The position numbers and the translations under genes are program-made. A stretch of DNA of 64,000 nucleotides, from NCBI GenBank assembly GCA_010093685.1, contig MU006227.1, positions 312,154 through 376,153 on the forward strand, written 5' to 3'. The notes beneath the pieces are model-generated. The model was given only the letters and a program-made list of their open reading frames with translations. It had not been told where the DNA came from and did no database searches. The DNA is from Ophiobolus disseminans. Its lineage: Eukaryota; Ascomycota; Dothideomycetes; Pleosporales; Phaeosphaeriaceae. Shown piece by piece: positions 1 to 10,141 of this stretch. The stretch's first letter is position 1. Every line of letters begins with the position of its first letter.

Positions 1-4
1 AGTT

Positions 5-120
5 AAGTGCGGAGTTTAACTAGGTATTAGATCTAGTACTAGTGTGCTAAGGCGCTTATGCCGGCCCCTCCTGTTTCTTTTAGTGTTAGTAGCCTCACAG
101 CACCCCTAATATTTAACAGG
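5..120 (+). repeat. Inverted repeat, left arm
   Basis: About 115 bp here match the reverse complement of 1761-1877 at high identity. Shared blocks include AGTTTAAC, TTAGATCTAGTACTAGTGTG, AAGGCGCTTATG and CAGCACCCCTAATAT. The arms enclose the Gypsy 3' end. They may be terminal inverted repeats of a DNA transposon or pieces of one repeat family inserted in opposite directions. The left arm lies at the window edge, so its outer limit is unknown. Confidence 0.75.
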
Positions 121-189
121 TACCTAATTCACTAGCTATTTCTAGGCTATCCTAACAAAAATAATAAACATCACCCGCTAGTTATCTAC

Positions 190-1097
190 AGTATAGCACC
201 CGCAGACTAATAGGTCTACTAAGCGCATGAACAGCACTATTAAAGCCTATCTACGTGCTTACATTAACTAGGCACAAACTAATTAGGTAGACCTCCTTCT
301 AATAGCCTTAATTGCTATTAAGGGACGTGAAGCAAGGTCAACAAGAGTCTCCCTCTTCTTTCTACAACATAGCTATAATGTTGACCCTATCTAACTAAAC
401 ATCTCCTAAGAACTAAATCTAGGAGAATTAGAAGCACGTGTGCTGCCTAATTATAACAAGGCAAAGGATATTGTTAAAAAGCTTAAGCAAGCCTTTAACA
501 TAGCGCAGACTACAATAGCTAAGGCACAACAAGAACAGGAGCATTAGGCAAACTAGAAAAGACATAAGCAGCCTAACCTTAGAGTTAATAACAAGGTCTA
601 GCTTTCTTACCGGAAACAGCTCTCTAATGGCCGCCTAAACCAGAAACTAGACTAGAAGAATGCTAAGTATACAGTCATTAAGGTGATTGACTCTCACTTA
701 GTTAGACTAAACACACTACCTAGGATTAACAGTGTTTTCTATATAGACCGCCTAAGACTAGCTTCCTTAGATCCCTTCCCTAGCTAGCTAAATAATAACA
801 CACAACTAGAGCCTGTTCTTGTTAATAGAGATTTAGAGTCAGAAGTTGAACAGATTATAGCTGAGGTTAGCTACAGGAACTAGCTGTTCTTTAAGGTCAA
901 ATGGACTAGATATGCCCTTACAACTTTTAAGCCAGCAGAAAATCTACAGGACAATATTGCCTTAGATGAATAGGAAGTCATTACTGCTCTATTCCGCAAT
1001 CAACACTCTAAACTACTTCTAGCTGGATTTAGAAGAGGTGATAAAGGACAGTACCTAAGACACAACACTACCCTACAAGACTAGAGAGAGAGGGTAA
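190..1097 (+). pseudogene. Gypsy-type retrotransposon pol 3' end (relic)
   Basis: Reading the plus strand through the stop codons gives the C-terminal part of a Ty3/Gypsy integrase. There is a TDGQTE/YLRAY-like stretch near 210-270 and a block resembling 'TRVSPFFLTHGYNVDP' near 340-395. A basic region follows, then a 'VFYIDRLRLA' motif near 737-766, and a chromodomain-like tail ('VEQIIAEVSYRN..FFKVKW') near 847-905. TAG codons break the frame many times, so it cannot encode a protein. A purine-rich tract (GAGAGAGAGGGTAA) sits immediately before the LTR at 1098, as expected for the polypurine tract. Confidence 0.75.
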
Positions 1098-1313
1098 TGT
1101 AAGAGGTTAGACCTCTAGATCCTTAGTAGCAACACTTTAGTGCATCTATTGCATCATAGTGCGCTATATCACGCTATAGGAATGTACATAGAAGGTTCTA
1201 GGAGTAAGCAGCCTATCTATAAAGACAGCCTGCCCTCCTACTCTAGAAAGTCTTTATCGAATTCATCACGGTTAAACCTAGCCTTTCTGCAGTCTTCTGC
1301 CTAGCCCCTTACA
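1098..1313 (+). repeat. Gypsy 3' LTR (216 bp)
   Basis: The segment begins TGTAA and ends TTACA, the usual LTR ends. It directly follows the polypurine tract and the end of the degraded pol region. No matching 5' LTR is visible, so only the 3' end of this element is in the window. Confidence 0.65.
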
Positions 1314-1760
1314 TTCGGTCTACTGTCTCGCTTGCCTAGTTAGCATTAGAGTAGACAACAAACCTATAAATGTACTCCCTCTAGTCCGTAGCGTAGCTTT
1401 ATTATAACTGTTGATCTAAGATACCGTAGCAGGGTTTTCAGTGCATAGCTATAGTGTTCTGCTAGATCGCCTATGTATTAGCTTAGCTTCCTAAGGGTGA
1501 ACGCAATATCAGACGTGTAATAACCATAGCGAACGTTAGACTTCTAATTCCGTGCTAGTACTTAGTTGTGTTAATTTAAGTGTCGTTGTTAGTAGCTAGT
1601 CTAAATAAGGTGTAATTATTAGACGGGATCTTCTTATTCTTGTGTTTCTTGCTTAACATTCTAAACTTATTAAGTACTGCGCATAGGTATTGCGCTTAGT
1701 TAAGAAAGGTTGTGCAGTTCTTTCTATCTCTTGTAACTTGCACTCTAGGAACCTTATATA

Positions 1761-1877
1761 CCTCCTATTAGATATTAGGGGTGCTGTAAGGCTACTAACA
1801 CTAAGTGAAACAGGAGGGGCTAGCATAAGCGCCTTGACACACTAGTACTAGATCTAACACTAGGTTAAACTCTGCAC
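1761..1877 (-). repeat. Inverted repeat, right arm
   Basis: Reverse-complement partner of 5-120. Differences between the arms are scattered substitutions, mostly transitions, as expected for two decayed copies. Confidence 0.75.
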
Positions 1878-2023
1878 AGACAAGAGAACAGCACAATACA
1901 AGCATATATTATTAATTTATCTTATCTATTATTAGGTTCTAATACCTTATTAAATCTGACAATTAAGAGTCCTACTGCCTTTACTAACGCTACTACTAAG
2001 GCTACCTACACAAGGCTACCTAA

Positions 2024-2239
2024 TGTAAAGGGCTGAAGCCTTAATAGATGTTGCTTAGCCTATAGCCTCGGTTCTGCTAAAGTAGTGGTTGTAGCTAAGG
2101 TGTAGCTCACTATGTCTACAGGCTCCTATTGGTTGCAGCTAATCTGAACCGAGATTAGATAAAAACCTTTTATTTAATCTTGAGAAGACTGTATTAAACT
2201 CATTACTATTTACCTTGCACTTATAGTCAATCCATTACA
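2024..2239 (+). repeat. Putative Copia 5' LTR
   Basis: A TGTAA...TTACA segment containing a TATA-like GATAAAAACC stretch, followed by Copia-like gag/protease relics on the same strand. The boundaries rest only on the terminal motifs and the position before gag. The sequence differs from the LTR at 1098-1313. Confidence 0.4.
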
Positions 2240-2402
2240 CCCTTATACCTAACGAAAGTTATATAACCGCACTATATCGCTTATTAATTAACGCAATGCA
2301 ACTGTTATCCTTTGCAACTAGTATAACTAGACTACTTAGCTTCCTTAAGCCAAAGCGCGCTGCGTAGCCTATAACATCTAGGACAATGTAAAGGAAGAAG
2401 GA

Positions 2403-2507
2403 CTAGTTCTATTCCTAATCAAGCTAATTATGCTAGACCTGCCTGAACTATCCTAGTTCTATTCCTAATCAAGCTAATTATGCTAGACCTGCCTGAACTA
2501 TCCTAGT
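2403..2507. repeat. Tandem duplication, 50 bp unit
   Basis: The 50 bp beginning CTAGTTCTATTCCTAATC occurs twice in direct tandem (2403-2452 and 2453-2502), followed by the first bases of a third copy. The copies are identical, so the duplication is younger than the surrounding decay. Confidence 0.9.
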
Positions 2508-2519
2508 ACAGTGCTGCAG

Positions 2520-3680
2520 CTAGAATCGAGGAGGCAACACGCCTATTAATGTTATTAATCTAAGGCTAGAAAGCCTACAAGGAGGATATACACTACTACA
2601 AGACCCTTACTAAGAGATATAAGGTTAATCTCTACTAATATAATACTCAACAGAAGAGTATTTAGCATGTTACCTAGCTAATCCAATTAATAGTTGCGCT
2701 CTACCTCTAACGCAAACGCTACTAAAACAGTTACTACGCTAGTAGCTTGCTAACCTTAAGCTCGCTACTAGGGTTGATAACCGCCTTAAAAAGGAACGCA
2801 CGCGCGAGCGCTACTACACTGCCCTTAAGCCTATGCGCAATACACACAATTAGGATACATAGCTAGTAGAATATAATTAAGCATTATTAGATGCGATAGT
2901 GCATAGAGTGTCTAAGGTACAAAATATTAACAATATTACTAAAGACTTCCTGTAGGCTGTAAACAAGGCAGCACCTTTGTAGGCTGCAACTATCTAAGAT
3001 ACTAGAAGGTTTAATCCTCTTATAACAAGAAAGGAGATAATAAAACGCTTCTAGGAATACATAAGTCTAAATTATCCGCTGAAACTAGTAAATAAAAAGC
3101 AGGCATTTATTGCTGTAGTTATTAACTCCTTATTTCTCGCTGATAGTAGTGCAACTACCTGGATAGCTAGAGGGACGCTTCTGCAGCTATAGAAAGTGCG
3201 CTATCCAAAACCTATAGAAGAACCCGTAGGGGAAGAAGGCAAGGAAACCAATCCTCCTCTCAATCAAGGAAAAAAACTGCTGAGAATAGAGTATCTTTAG
3301 GCAAGAAGTGACTAAGTCCATGATATCAAAGATTGCTAGTACATTAATAATAACTAAGTACTAGAGTAGTAGAAACCAAACACTACTATGCGCACTCTTG
3401 TAGCATACAAGCGCAAGTATAACTCTACTCTTAAGAAGCACTACAAGGCATAAGTAGAACTAAGTCTTAAACCCTAACTGTTAAGAGATCAGACTCCTAG
3501 ACACTAATTATCTAGGACATCTCTATAACAATCAACAATAACTAGAAAGTGAACAAATCACCGCAATTACTAAGGCCTTATTCTAAGTTAGTGGCAAATC
3601 AGCTTACCCCTTAAAACACTCCTTTATTCTAGACTTAGGCTCAACCTGCCACATTACAAAATACAACTAAGTTTAAAGTA
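2520..3680 (+). pseudogene. Copia gag-protease relic
   Basis: Plus-strand translation gives a long, basic, interrupted gag-like region. Near 3600-3660 it reads 'FILDLGSTCHITKYN', the degraded aspartic protease signature of Ty1/Copia (normally LDSGAT.H). Many in-frame stops are present. Together with the LTR-like segment at 2024-2239 it forms the 5' half of a Copia element. Integrase and reverse transcriptase are missing downstream, where an oppositely oriented Copia fragment begins. Confidence 0.6.
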
Positions 3681-3882
3681 TACTTATAATAGAAAAAATC
3701 TCCAGAATTTAGCTAAGTTTAAACTAGAGCTAAATTAAAACCCAAACTAAGCTTATTACCAAACTAAAATAAGAGATTGTTGTTCTTAGAGCTTTAAGCA
3801 ATTTAAAAGCTCCTTAGAGAGTAAAAGTAAAGCTAATGCAATTCAATCGTTTATCACTTTTACTACTAGAGTATTTGTTTAA

Positions 3883-4412
3883 CTAGTCTATTTTAACAAG
3901 ACTTATTCTAGATTTAAAGTCTTGAAATTTAGAAAGACTAGTAACTTTAGTTAGAGTATCTGCTAGTACAGTACTAGTATTCTCGTATACTAAGTCTATC
4001 TTTTCTTCTTGCAGATTTTCTCTAACAAAGTGATAGGTTATATCTACGTGCTTTGTTCTAGCGTGATATACAGGATTCTTAGCTAGTTCTATAGCACTTA
4101 GAGAGTCTGTTTTTATAGTATTAACTTTATTGAACAGATTAAAGTTAATAATATTATTGTAGCCAAACAGCTCTGTTATAAAGTTTTGTAGATATAGGCT
4201 TTCTTTAGTAGCTTCTTTTAAAGCTATATATTCTGCTTCTGTAGAACTAGTCGCTACTACTTTTTGTAGCTTCGATAGCCAACTTATAGCTATGTTACTT
4301 TAGCAATTATCTGTACCGTTATTTAAAACAAAGATATCGCCTGTAGTAGATTTTCTAGAATCTAGATCGCCGCCCCAATCTGCATCGCTAACACCTAGGA
4401 ATGAAATTTTTA
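3883..4412 (-). pseudogene. Copia RNase H / pol C-terminus fragment
   Basis: The minus strand encodes the last ~175 residues of a Ty1/Copia polyprotein: 'SDADWGGDLDSRKSTTG', 'SWLSKLQKVVATSSTEAEY', 'KTDSLSAIELAKNP', 'ARTKHVDITYHFVRE' and 'LADTLTK'. These are the RNase H domain blocks and its C-terminal tail. Only one internal stop is visible, so the fragment is much less decayed than its neighbours. It is cut off at about 4412 by unique sequence, leaving no reverse transcriptase. Confidence 0.85.
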
Positions 4413-4871
4413 AGCCCATAGATGTGGAGCAAAGATATCAGCAGGATAGAGAGGGTAGTACCCGGAAACCAAGGCCAGCTGCGGCGCACTCCCCGTTCGG
4501 AACATACAACAACCAGCTTTGCCCCTTCAACGGTAGATCTTGTGATGAACTCTGCGAAGCGATTTTATACTAGATGCAAGTGACAAGAATGTCAAGCGTA
4601 GAGGTTGAGGAGAATCATCTCGTATTAGAGCTACGGAAGGTGAGGTCTAGATACGGGAAGGGCAGAACCAGCCAAGGCGCTAGCCGCGGAGTCACGTGCG
4701 GGTGATCTATCCGTCACCACTGACAAAGAAGACCACTATAAAGCATCACACAACACGGAAAGATACTGAACAAAGACGAAAATGCAATAGCGACACTTTC
4801 ATAGATTTTGGGTTGCGCCACTAGCATATTCTTAACCCGAACACATGCCCTTCCAAATTCAATCGCGACAT

Positions 4872-7800
4872 CTAACTTTCTTCCGCACCAACAAACCTCT
4901 CCTTTCTCCCATGAACATCCTCCCACTCACCCCAAACACCTCTCCAAACGTCCCTCTCGCTGCTGCCCAGCCCCGCAAACATTGCATCTAATCCCTCTTT
5001 GTGTAGACTCGCTGTTCTCACGACTTGCCAAATGCCCGGCATCAGCTTCACTCGAACAGCGGCGTCCAATCTGCCAGCCAATTGGAAGCGGCAAAACGAC
5101 GCAAGTAGCGGGTATAGGAAGTGGCTTGTGCGTTCGCGCGCCGCTTTGATAGGGTCGTTGAGGTCTTTTGATTTGCGCCCATGTTGATGGCTTTTAGAGA
5201 TTGATGATTGTGGGGGATTACACAACGTGCCGATGAGTTGTGCGTACTGGCTCGCATCCAGGGGCGAGAGACGAATGGGCTCAGTTGGAGTGTTTGCTCG
5301 AAGCCAGGACGGAAGCGCGCCGCTTCGGGTTGATGTGGGCATGAAGAGGCAGAAAAGGAGGTTTTGGAGGAGTGGGAGGAGCATGTGAGATCGTCCACCG
5401 AGCTTGTTGCGGTGTACGAGCAGGACTAGGCGGCTCGTTTGGCAGAGTCGGGTGAATATGTGCGAGGCGTTGCTAGAGGAGAGAGCAGGACTAGATCGCG
5501 AGGTGAGTTTGACCAGGACGCTGAGAACACACTCAATGCTGTGCTGAGTCGTGAGGGACACTTTGTTGTTTAAGATTGTACAGATGCTGTCTATGAGTGC
5601 GTTAAAACTGATGTCTTTTGAAGTTTCGGCAAGCAAGAAGCATAACTTTGGCAGAAGCCCAAGCTGCTGTTTCCTAATTTCAGCGCTCGTTGCGACTTTG
5701 TCGGGTAGTGTTGAGACGAGATCACTAAGAATTTGGTACGATGCCGGCTGATCCAGCGAGCTCTGGGCGTTGGTGAGGAGCGGCACAAGAGCTTGCTTGT
5801 CGGCTGTCTCAAGGGACACGAGAGTTTCGGTGACAGCTAAGCGTGCGGCCCTCAATGCTTCATCGGCTATAGACTCACGCAGGAGCCTTATAGTCAACAC
5901 GACTAGCCACTGTGTATCTGGATACAGCTTGTATTTCGCGACCAACTTGTGCAGTAGTGCGACGTAGCCAGCTACCTCAGTGGACACAGAGTTGCTTGAG
6001 GCGATGAAAGATTCCAAGTCCGCATTTTCGTTGATCCAGGTGCGCAACCAAGCGGTAGTCGTTTTGAGCAAGTTTGGATCCGCCAGAAGAGCGGGAAACA
6101 GCTCAACAAATGCATCCAACACTTCCTCGAAAGATGCGGCGTTGTCGACATCGGCATCTTCATCCATAAGACACTTTTTCAGCAACGCCACATACTGCTT
6201 CACGCTTAGCAACTGTGCGTCCTTCTGCTCTAGGATAGTTGCTCGAAGTAGAGCGAGTCCGACGGGAGAGACTTGGCCGGGAGCCTGAGTCATGCTGTTG
6301 AGCCTCTTCTGATAATCAGCCAAAAACGCTCTACTTTGAGCTTGGGTTTGATTGGGTATGATGTGGCCGAGTGTCTTCTGGCACAGGTGTTGAAGCGACT
6401 GGAGCACCCTGCGCGACCTCAAGCCTTGCTTCTGCAGTTGATCGGCGATCTCATAGAAAACTGCACCGTTCGTGGAGATCTTCGCTGATGCATTTGGGAT
6501 ATCCATGAACTGATTCATGGAGCTAAGCAGTCCGGCCAGATCCGAGAATCCCGTACTGGAAAGATTAGTCAATAGATCCAGGATAGCCTCCCGTTTTTCG
6601 CGTGACATCGCAGTGGGTCGTAGACTGATTGTCGCCATGATGGCGATCTGATTGAGACGACCCCCCTCGCCCGGTCCAAGTATACTTGAAACAGCCGACG
6701 AATAGGCGTTGTTGAGATCCGAATTTCCCATTTCAAATACGGCCCAAGGAAGGGAGCGAGTAATCTGTTCAGCTACAACATCATCAAATGTCGTAAGCTT
6801 GGACAGTAAGGTGATGAATGACTCCCGCGAAGCTTCTGCACCCAGATGATTCAAAAGCTGGACGAAATTGGCACAGAACATCTCCAACATTTTCATGTGC
6901 TCCTCAGGTTCGAGCTGGCTCGCCGACAAGCTCTTCACTATTTTGCGGACGCTGCTTTGCACTAATTTCTCGGATCCAGAAACTGTCTGTAGGCGGTCGC
7001 ATGCATTGAACAAGAAGGTCATTACCGCTGCTCGTGTGGTAGAATCTATACGGCGGCCGTCAGAGCTTTTGCGCCCAGCAGACAGATCTTCGGTAGCCTG
7101 CTCGATCAGCGGATGCAACAGCAATTGCTGTAGCTGCAGGGAAGTGTTCATTTCAGTTGGCCATAACTTGGCCATGAGCTGGCAGAGCGTCAACCAAGAA
7201 GACGCGATTCGAGTATGTGCGCTATATCGATCATCCCGGACTCGCGTGATGTACAATAGGAGCAACGAATGTAGTTGCGTCTTGAGCGCGGCGACGATGT
7301 CGTCAGATATAACCGACTCCAGAATGGCAGGAATGATCAGGGCGCTGCTAGAGGCTTTCTTGTACGCATTCAGCTTGCGAATTTTGGAACCCTCTTCTGC
7401 CTGAACGGCGTTGCTCAGCTCATCCATCCGCTTGACGTGCTCCTCGAGTAGTTTCGCAATCTGACCTTGGGTCAAGAACTGCTCGAACACCTCTGATAAG
7501 GCTGTCGTCAAAGTGCGATCTTCCCACAGAGGTTCAGTCTTCTCTTTGAGGACTTTTCGATTCTCTGGCCCGTGACTTCTCACGAGTTGATCATCCCACT
7601 GACGGATGAAGCCCAGGAGGTTCCTGTTTCGCGAGAATGCGAACATGGTGGGGACCACAATTCGAGTGAGTATGAGACTACGGACAACTTCACTTCCATC
7701 CACATTGTCTTTCGACGGCTCACCAGCAGCAAAGCCGTCGCCGGTGAACTCTATGTCGGATATCAGCTTGAACAGGAATTCCACAAGATCAGTGGGGTGC

Positions 7801-9348
7801 TCAGAGCCCGTCAAGGATGACCGAGGTTCTGCAACAAACATGGAAGCATCGAATTCGATCAGCGCTGCGATCAGGCCCCAGTGGGGCTCCCTCGTGGCGC
7901 GTTTGGGATATTTGACCCCACAATGATACCAGAAAAGATCCTTCAGTATCGCAACGTCAATCTTTATGCTGTGCGATTGCAGCACCTCAATCGCGCTCTG
8001 CAGACCCGCAACAGCAGTTTTTGATGTGTCCAACTCTGGTGGGGTCTTGAGGGAACAGCCTACACATTCGATCAAAGACAAGAAGACAGCTTGAATCCAG
8101 GGTTTCTCGGCCAACCGAGACTTTGGTGTTCTCGAGGGAGAGGCACGAAGGGCTAGGTCTAGAAGGTATGGGATGGCTTTGAAAGACGAGGCCATGTGTA
8201 TTGGGAGAGCTTCACCTGCATCCTCAATCTGCGCTGCTTGCAAAAGCATCACTTGCAGTGGGATGAGGTTGCTCGATAAAGTCGCAGCTTCTTGGTGGGC
8301 CGAGTCCATTTGTGCTTTGTCCGCGGTCCTCTCAGCAAGAAAAGCAGCCCGAGCTGGAGCAAGCAGATGCCTTGTAAGAAGCTTGTCGAGCGTTTGCGCA
8401 GCTATATCGATAGCTTTGGTGAAAGTCCGGGATGATTCCAGAGCACGAGCATTCCGGAGGGCTTCAACTAACTGGAGAGTAGGAACAAAGCATTCATTTG
8501 CAAAGTCCTCCGAGGACGACGCCGTATTGTCGCCGGGGTCAGCGACGCGCAGCTCCCAAAGCTCAACCACTGTGGAGAGGTCCACAAGTTGATCTAGATC
8601 TGCAGGCTTCTTTGCAAGAAGCTTGGCCGCAGCCACGAGCCAGAACTTCAAGATGCGCGATGCTTGGTCACTTTCTGTTCGTATGACCATCTTCATGAGC
8701 TCTGTTTGTGTGCTGTCCGTAATTAACTTCAAAACGGCGCTGAGGGCGGAAAACAAGGAGGCAGGGTCGGCGGATGCGACTGCTATTCTCTTGGCAGGTG
8801 ACGCTTCTGTGGTCCCTCGTTTCCGCTTTCGCGAAGGCTGCGTCTCTTCGTGTATAGTCTCGCTGGACTCGGAAGCGTTCCGCATCTCAGCGTCGCCGTC
8901 ACTCGAGACGGAGCGGGCGTCTAGGTCTTTGTCAAAGTTCTCCACCAACGTCTTCTCGAGTATCGTCGGGAAGGCGGCGTCTCGCAGGTGTGGGGCGCTG
9001 CGGGAGACGGGTAGGATGTGTATCATGCACTCCAGGAGCTGCCATGCGGCGAGAGTTCCTCGTGCCTCGGTCCCGACTTCCGTCTCTTCCTTGAGCTTGT
9101 CGAGAATCCAGCGCAGCACCCATTCTGCTCGTGCGCGGACCACGTGATGCGTGGAAGTGGTCCAGTCATCTGGAAGGCGTATGATGTGTGCGACCTGGCG
9201 GATCTGCTCCTTCAGGTCTTGAAAGTCGTGATTGACAGACTGCAGTCGCAGGCGGGTGGGCGCCGCGTCGTGCGCTGGGTTCTGCCCAGGTTAGCGTGGT
9301 GGTACTTGTATGTAACAGGCATATTCATACAGGAATCGACCTGGCCAT
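4872..9348 (-). CDS. URB2: Urb2/Npa2, nucleolar 60S pre-ribosome factor
   Basis: Predicted exons are 9348-9331 and 9281-4872, giving 1475 residues. Urb2 is a nucleolar helical-repeat protein needed for 27S pre-rRNA processing in early 60S ribosomal subunits, where it partners Npa1/Urb1 and Dbp6 in yeast. The C-terminal ~230 residues match the Urb2/Npa2 family domain ('FYPLLASFCRFQLAGRLDAAVR'-type region ending near 'GLGSSERDVW'). The middle is low-identity alpha-helical sequence, and a basic 'PSRKRKRG' stretch lies near residue 150. The long exon stays open upstream of any ATG ('LQSVNHDFQDLKEQIRQ', typical of the N-terminus). I therefore add a six-codon first exon with donor GTATGA, branch GCTAAC and acceptor GGGCAG, for which the phases agree. 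The first exon is the least certain part. It is divergent from MIC10. Confidence 0.85.
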
Positions 9349-9587
9349 GTCATCTCCAGGAATATGTGCCGTGGTGGTGATTGCGCAACTCTGGCGGCCG
9401 ACTTTTGCGACTCGAACTTTTTGAGCTCGGGCCACGCGACCCTGGTAATGCCAAGGCCGGTCATGTCAAAGTGCAGGCACGGCGGACAGCATCGACACCA
9501 CCGCCGACCGCATCCCACCCTCTCACGCCCTCACACCCGCCGAGCGCGACGCTAGACCGACCAATTGCACCCACACAGGCCGCAGCC

Positions 9588-9986
9588 ATGGCCGAAGAGA
9601 CACCCAACACCGCCGTCGCCATCCCGCGCACCACGCGCCCCATGAGCGAAGCGCTCCTCAACGAGAAGGTGCCTCTCGCAACACTCGCAGGCGTGCATAC
9701 AGAAGCTGACCTAAGCATGTAGTGGGACCGCTGCCTCTCCTCGATGCTCATCCGCTCCGGCCTCGGCCTCGGCTTCGGCGTCGTCTTCTCCGTCCTCCTC
9801 TTCAAGCGACGCGCGTGGCCAGCATTTGTCGGCCTCGGATTCGGTGCTGGACGATCTTGGGAAGAGTGTGACAACGTCAGTCCAGATAGTCCCCTCGACT
9901 AGACCCCCGATAAACTAACACCAATGCAGTCATTCAAGCGTGCGGCGTCACCTGCAAAAGACGGACTCCGAGTGATCAGACCATGA
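9588..9986 (+). CDS. MIC10: MICOS complex subunit Mic10
   Basis: Exons 9588-9668, 9723-9875 and 9930-9986 give 96 residues. Mic10 is an inner mitochondrial membrane hairpin protein that bends crista junctions. The conserved core starts 'SEALLNEKWDRCLSS' and has two membrane segments with glycine-rich motifs: GLGLGFG (first) and GLGFGAG (second), separated by the basic loop FKRR. The glycines drive oligomerisation. A contiguous reading hits a TAG at 9721. That stop lies inside a 54 bp intron (branch GCTGAC, acceptor ATGTAG), and removing it joins NEK to WDRC exactly as in the family. The second intron is also 54 bp (donor GTCAGT, branch ACTAAC, acceptor TGCAG). The length is normal for fungal Mic10. 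Confidence 0.92.
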
Positions 9987-10141
9987 GTGTACCGTACGCA
10001 TGGCAATGGTAGGGGGACGACAGGCGGCTTTCAGTGTAACATCAACTTGGCATGCGAGACCTCGCTGTACAGTATGACGGGTATAGATCGTTTTGGGCAA
10101 TTCATTCATGCACATATCGTTATTCCTGCGTCCAACCACCA

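Larger units (their letters stand above)
1..4412. repeat. Degraded transposon island (RIP-like)
   Basis: This stretch has no open reading frame of useful length on either strand and is dominated by TA, CTA and TAG. Conceptual translation nevertheless shows retrotransposon protein fragments interrupted by many TAG/TAA codons. That combination is what repeat-induced point mutation (CpA to TpA) leaves in Pezizomycotina. At least two LTR retrotransposon families are nested here: a Gypsy 3' end, a Copia 5' half and an oppositely oriented Copia 3' fragment. Base composition changes sharply at about 4412, where unique, GC-richer DNA begins. RIP is inferred from composition; no dinucleotide index was computed. 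Confidence 0.85.
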
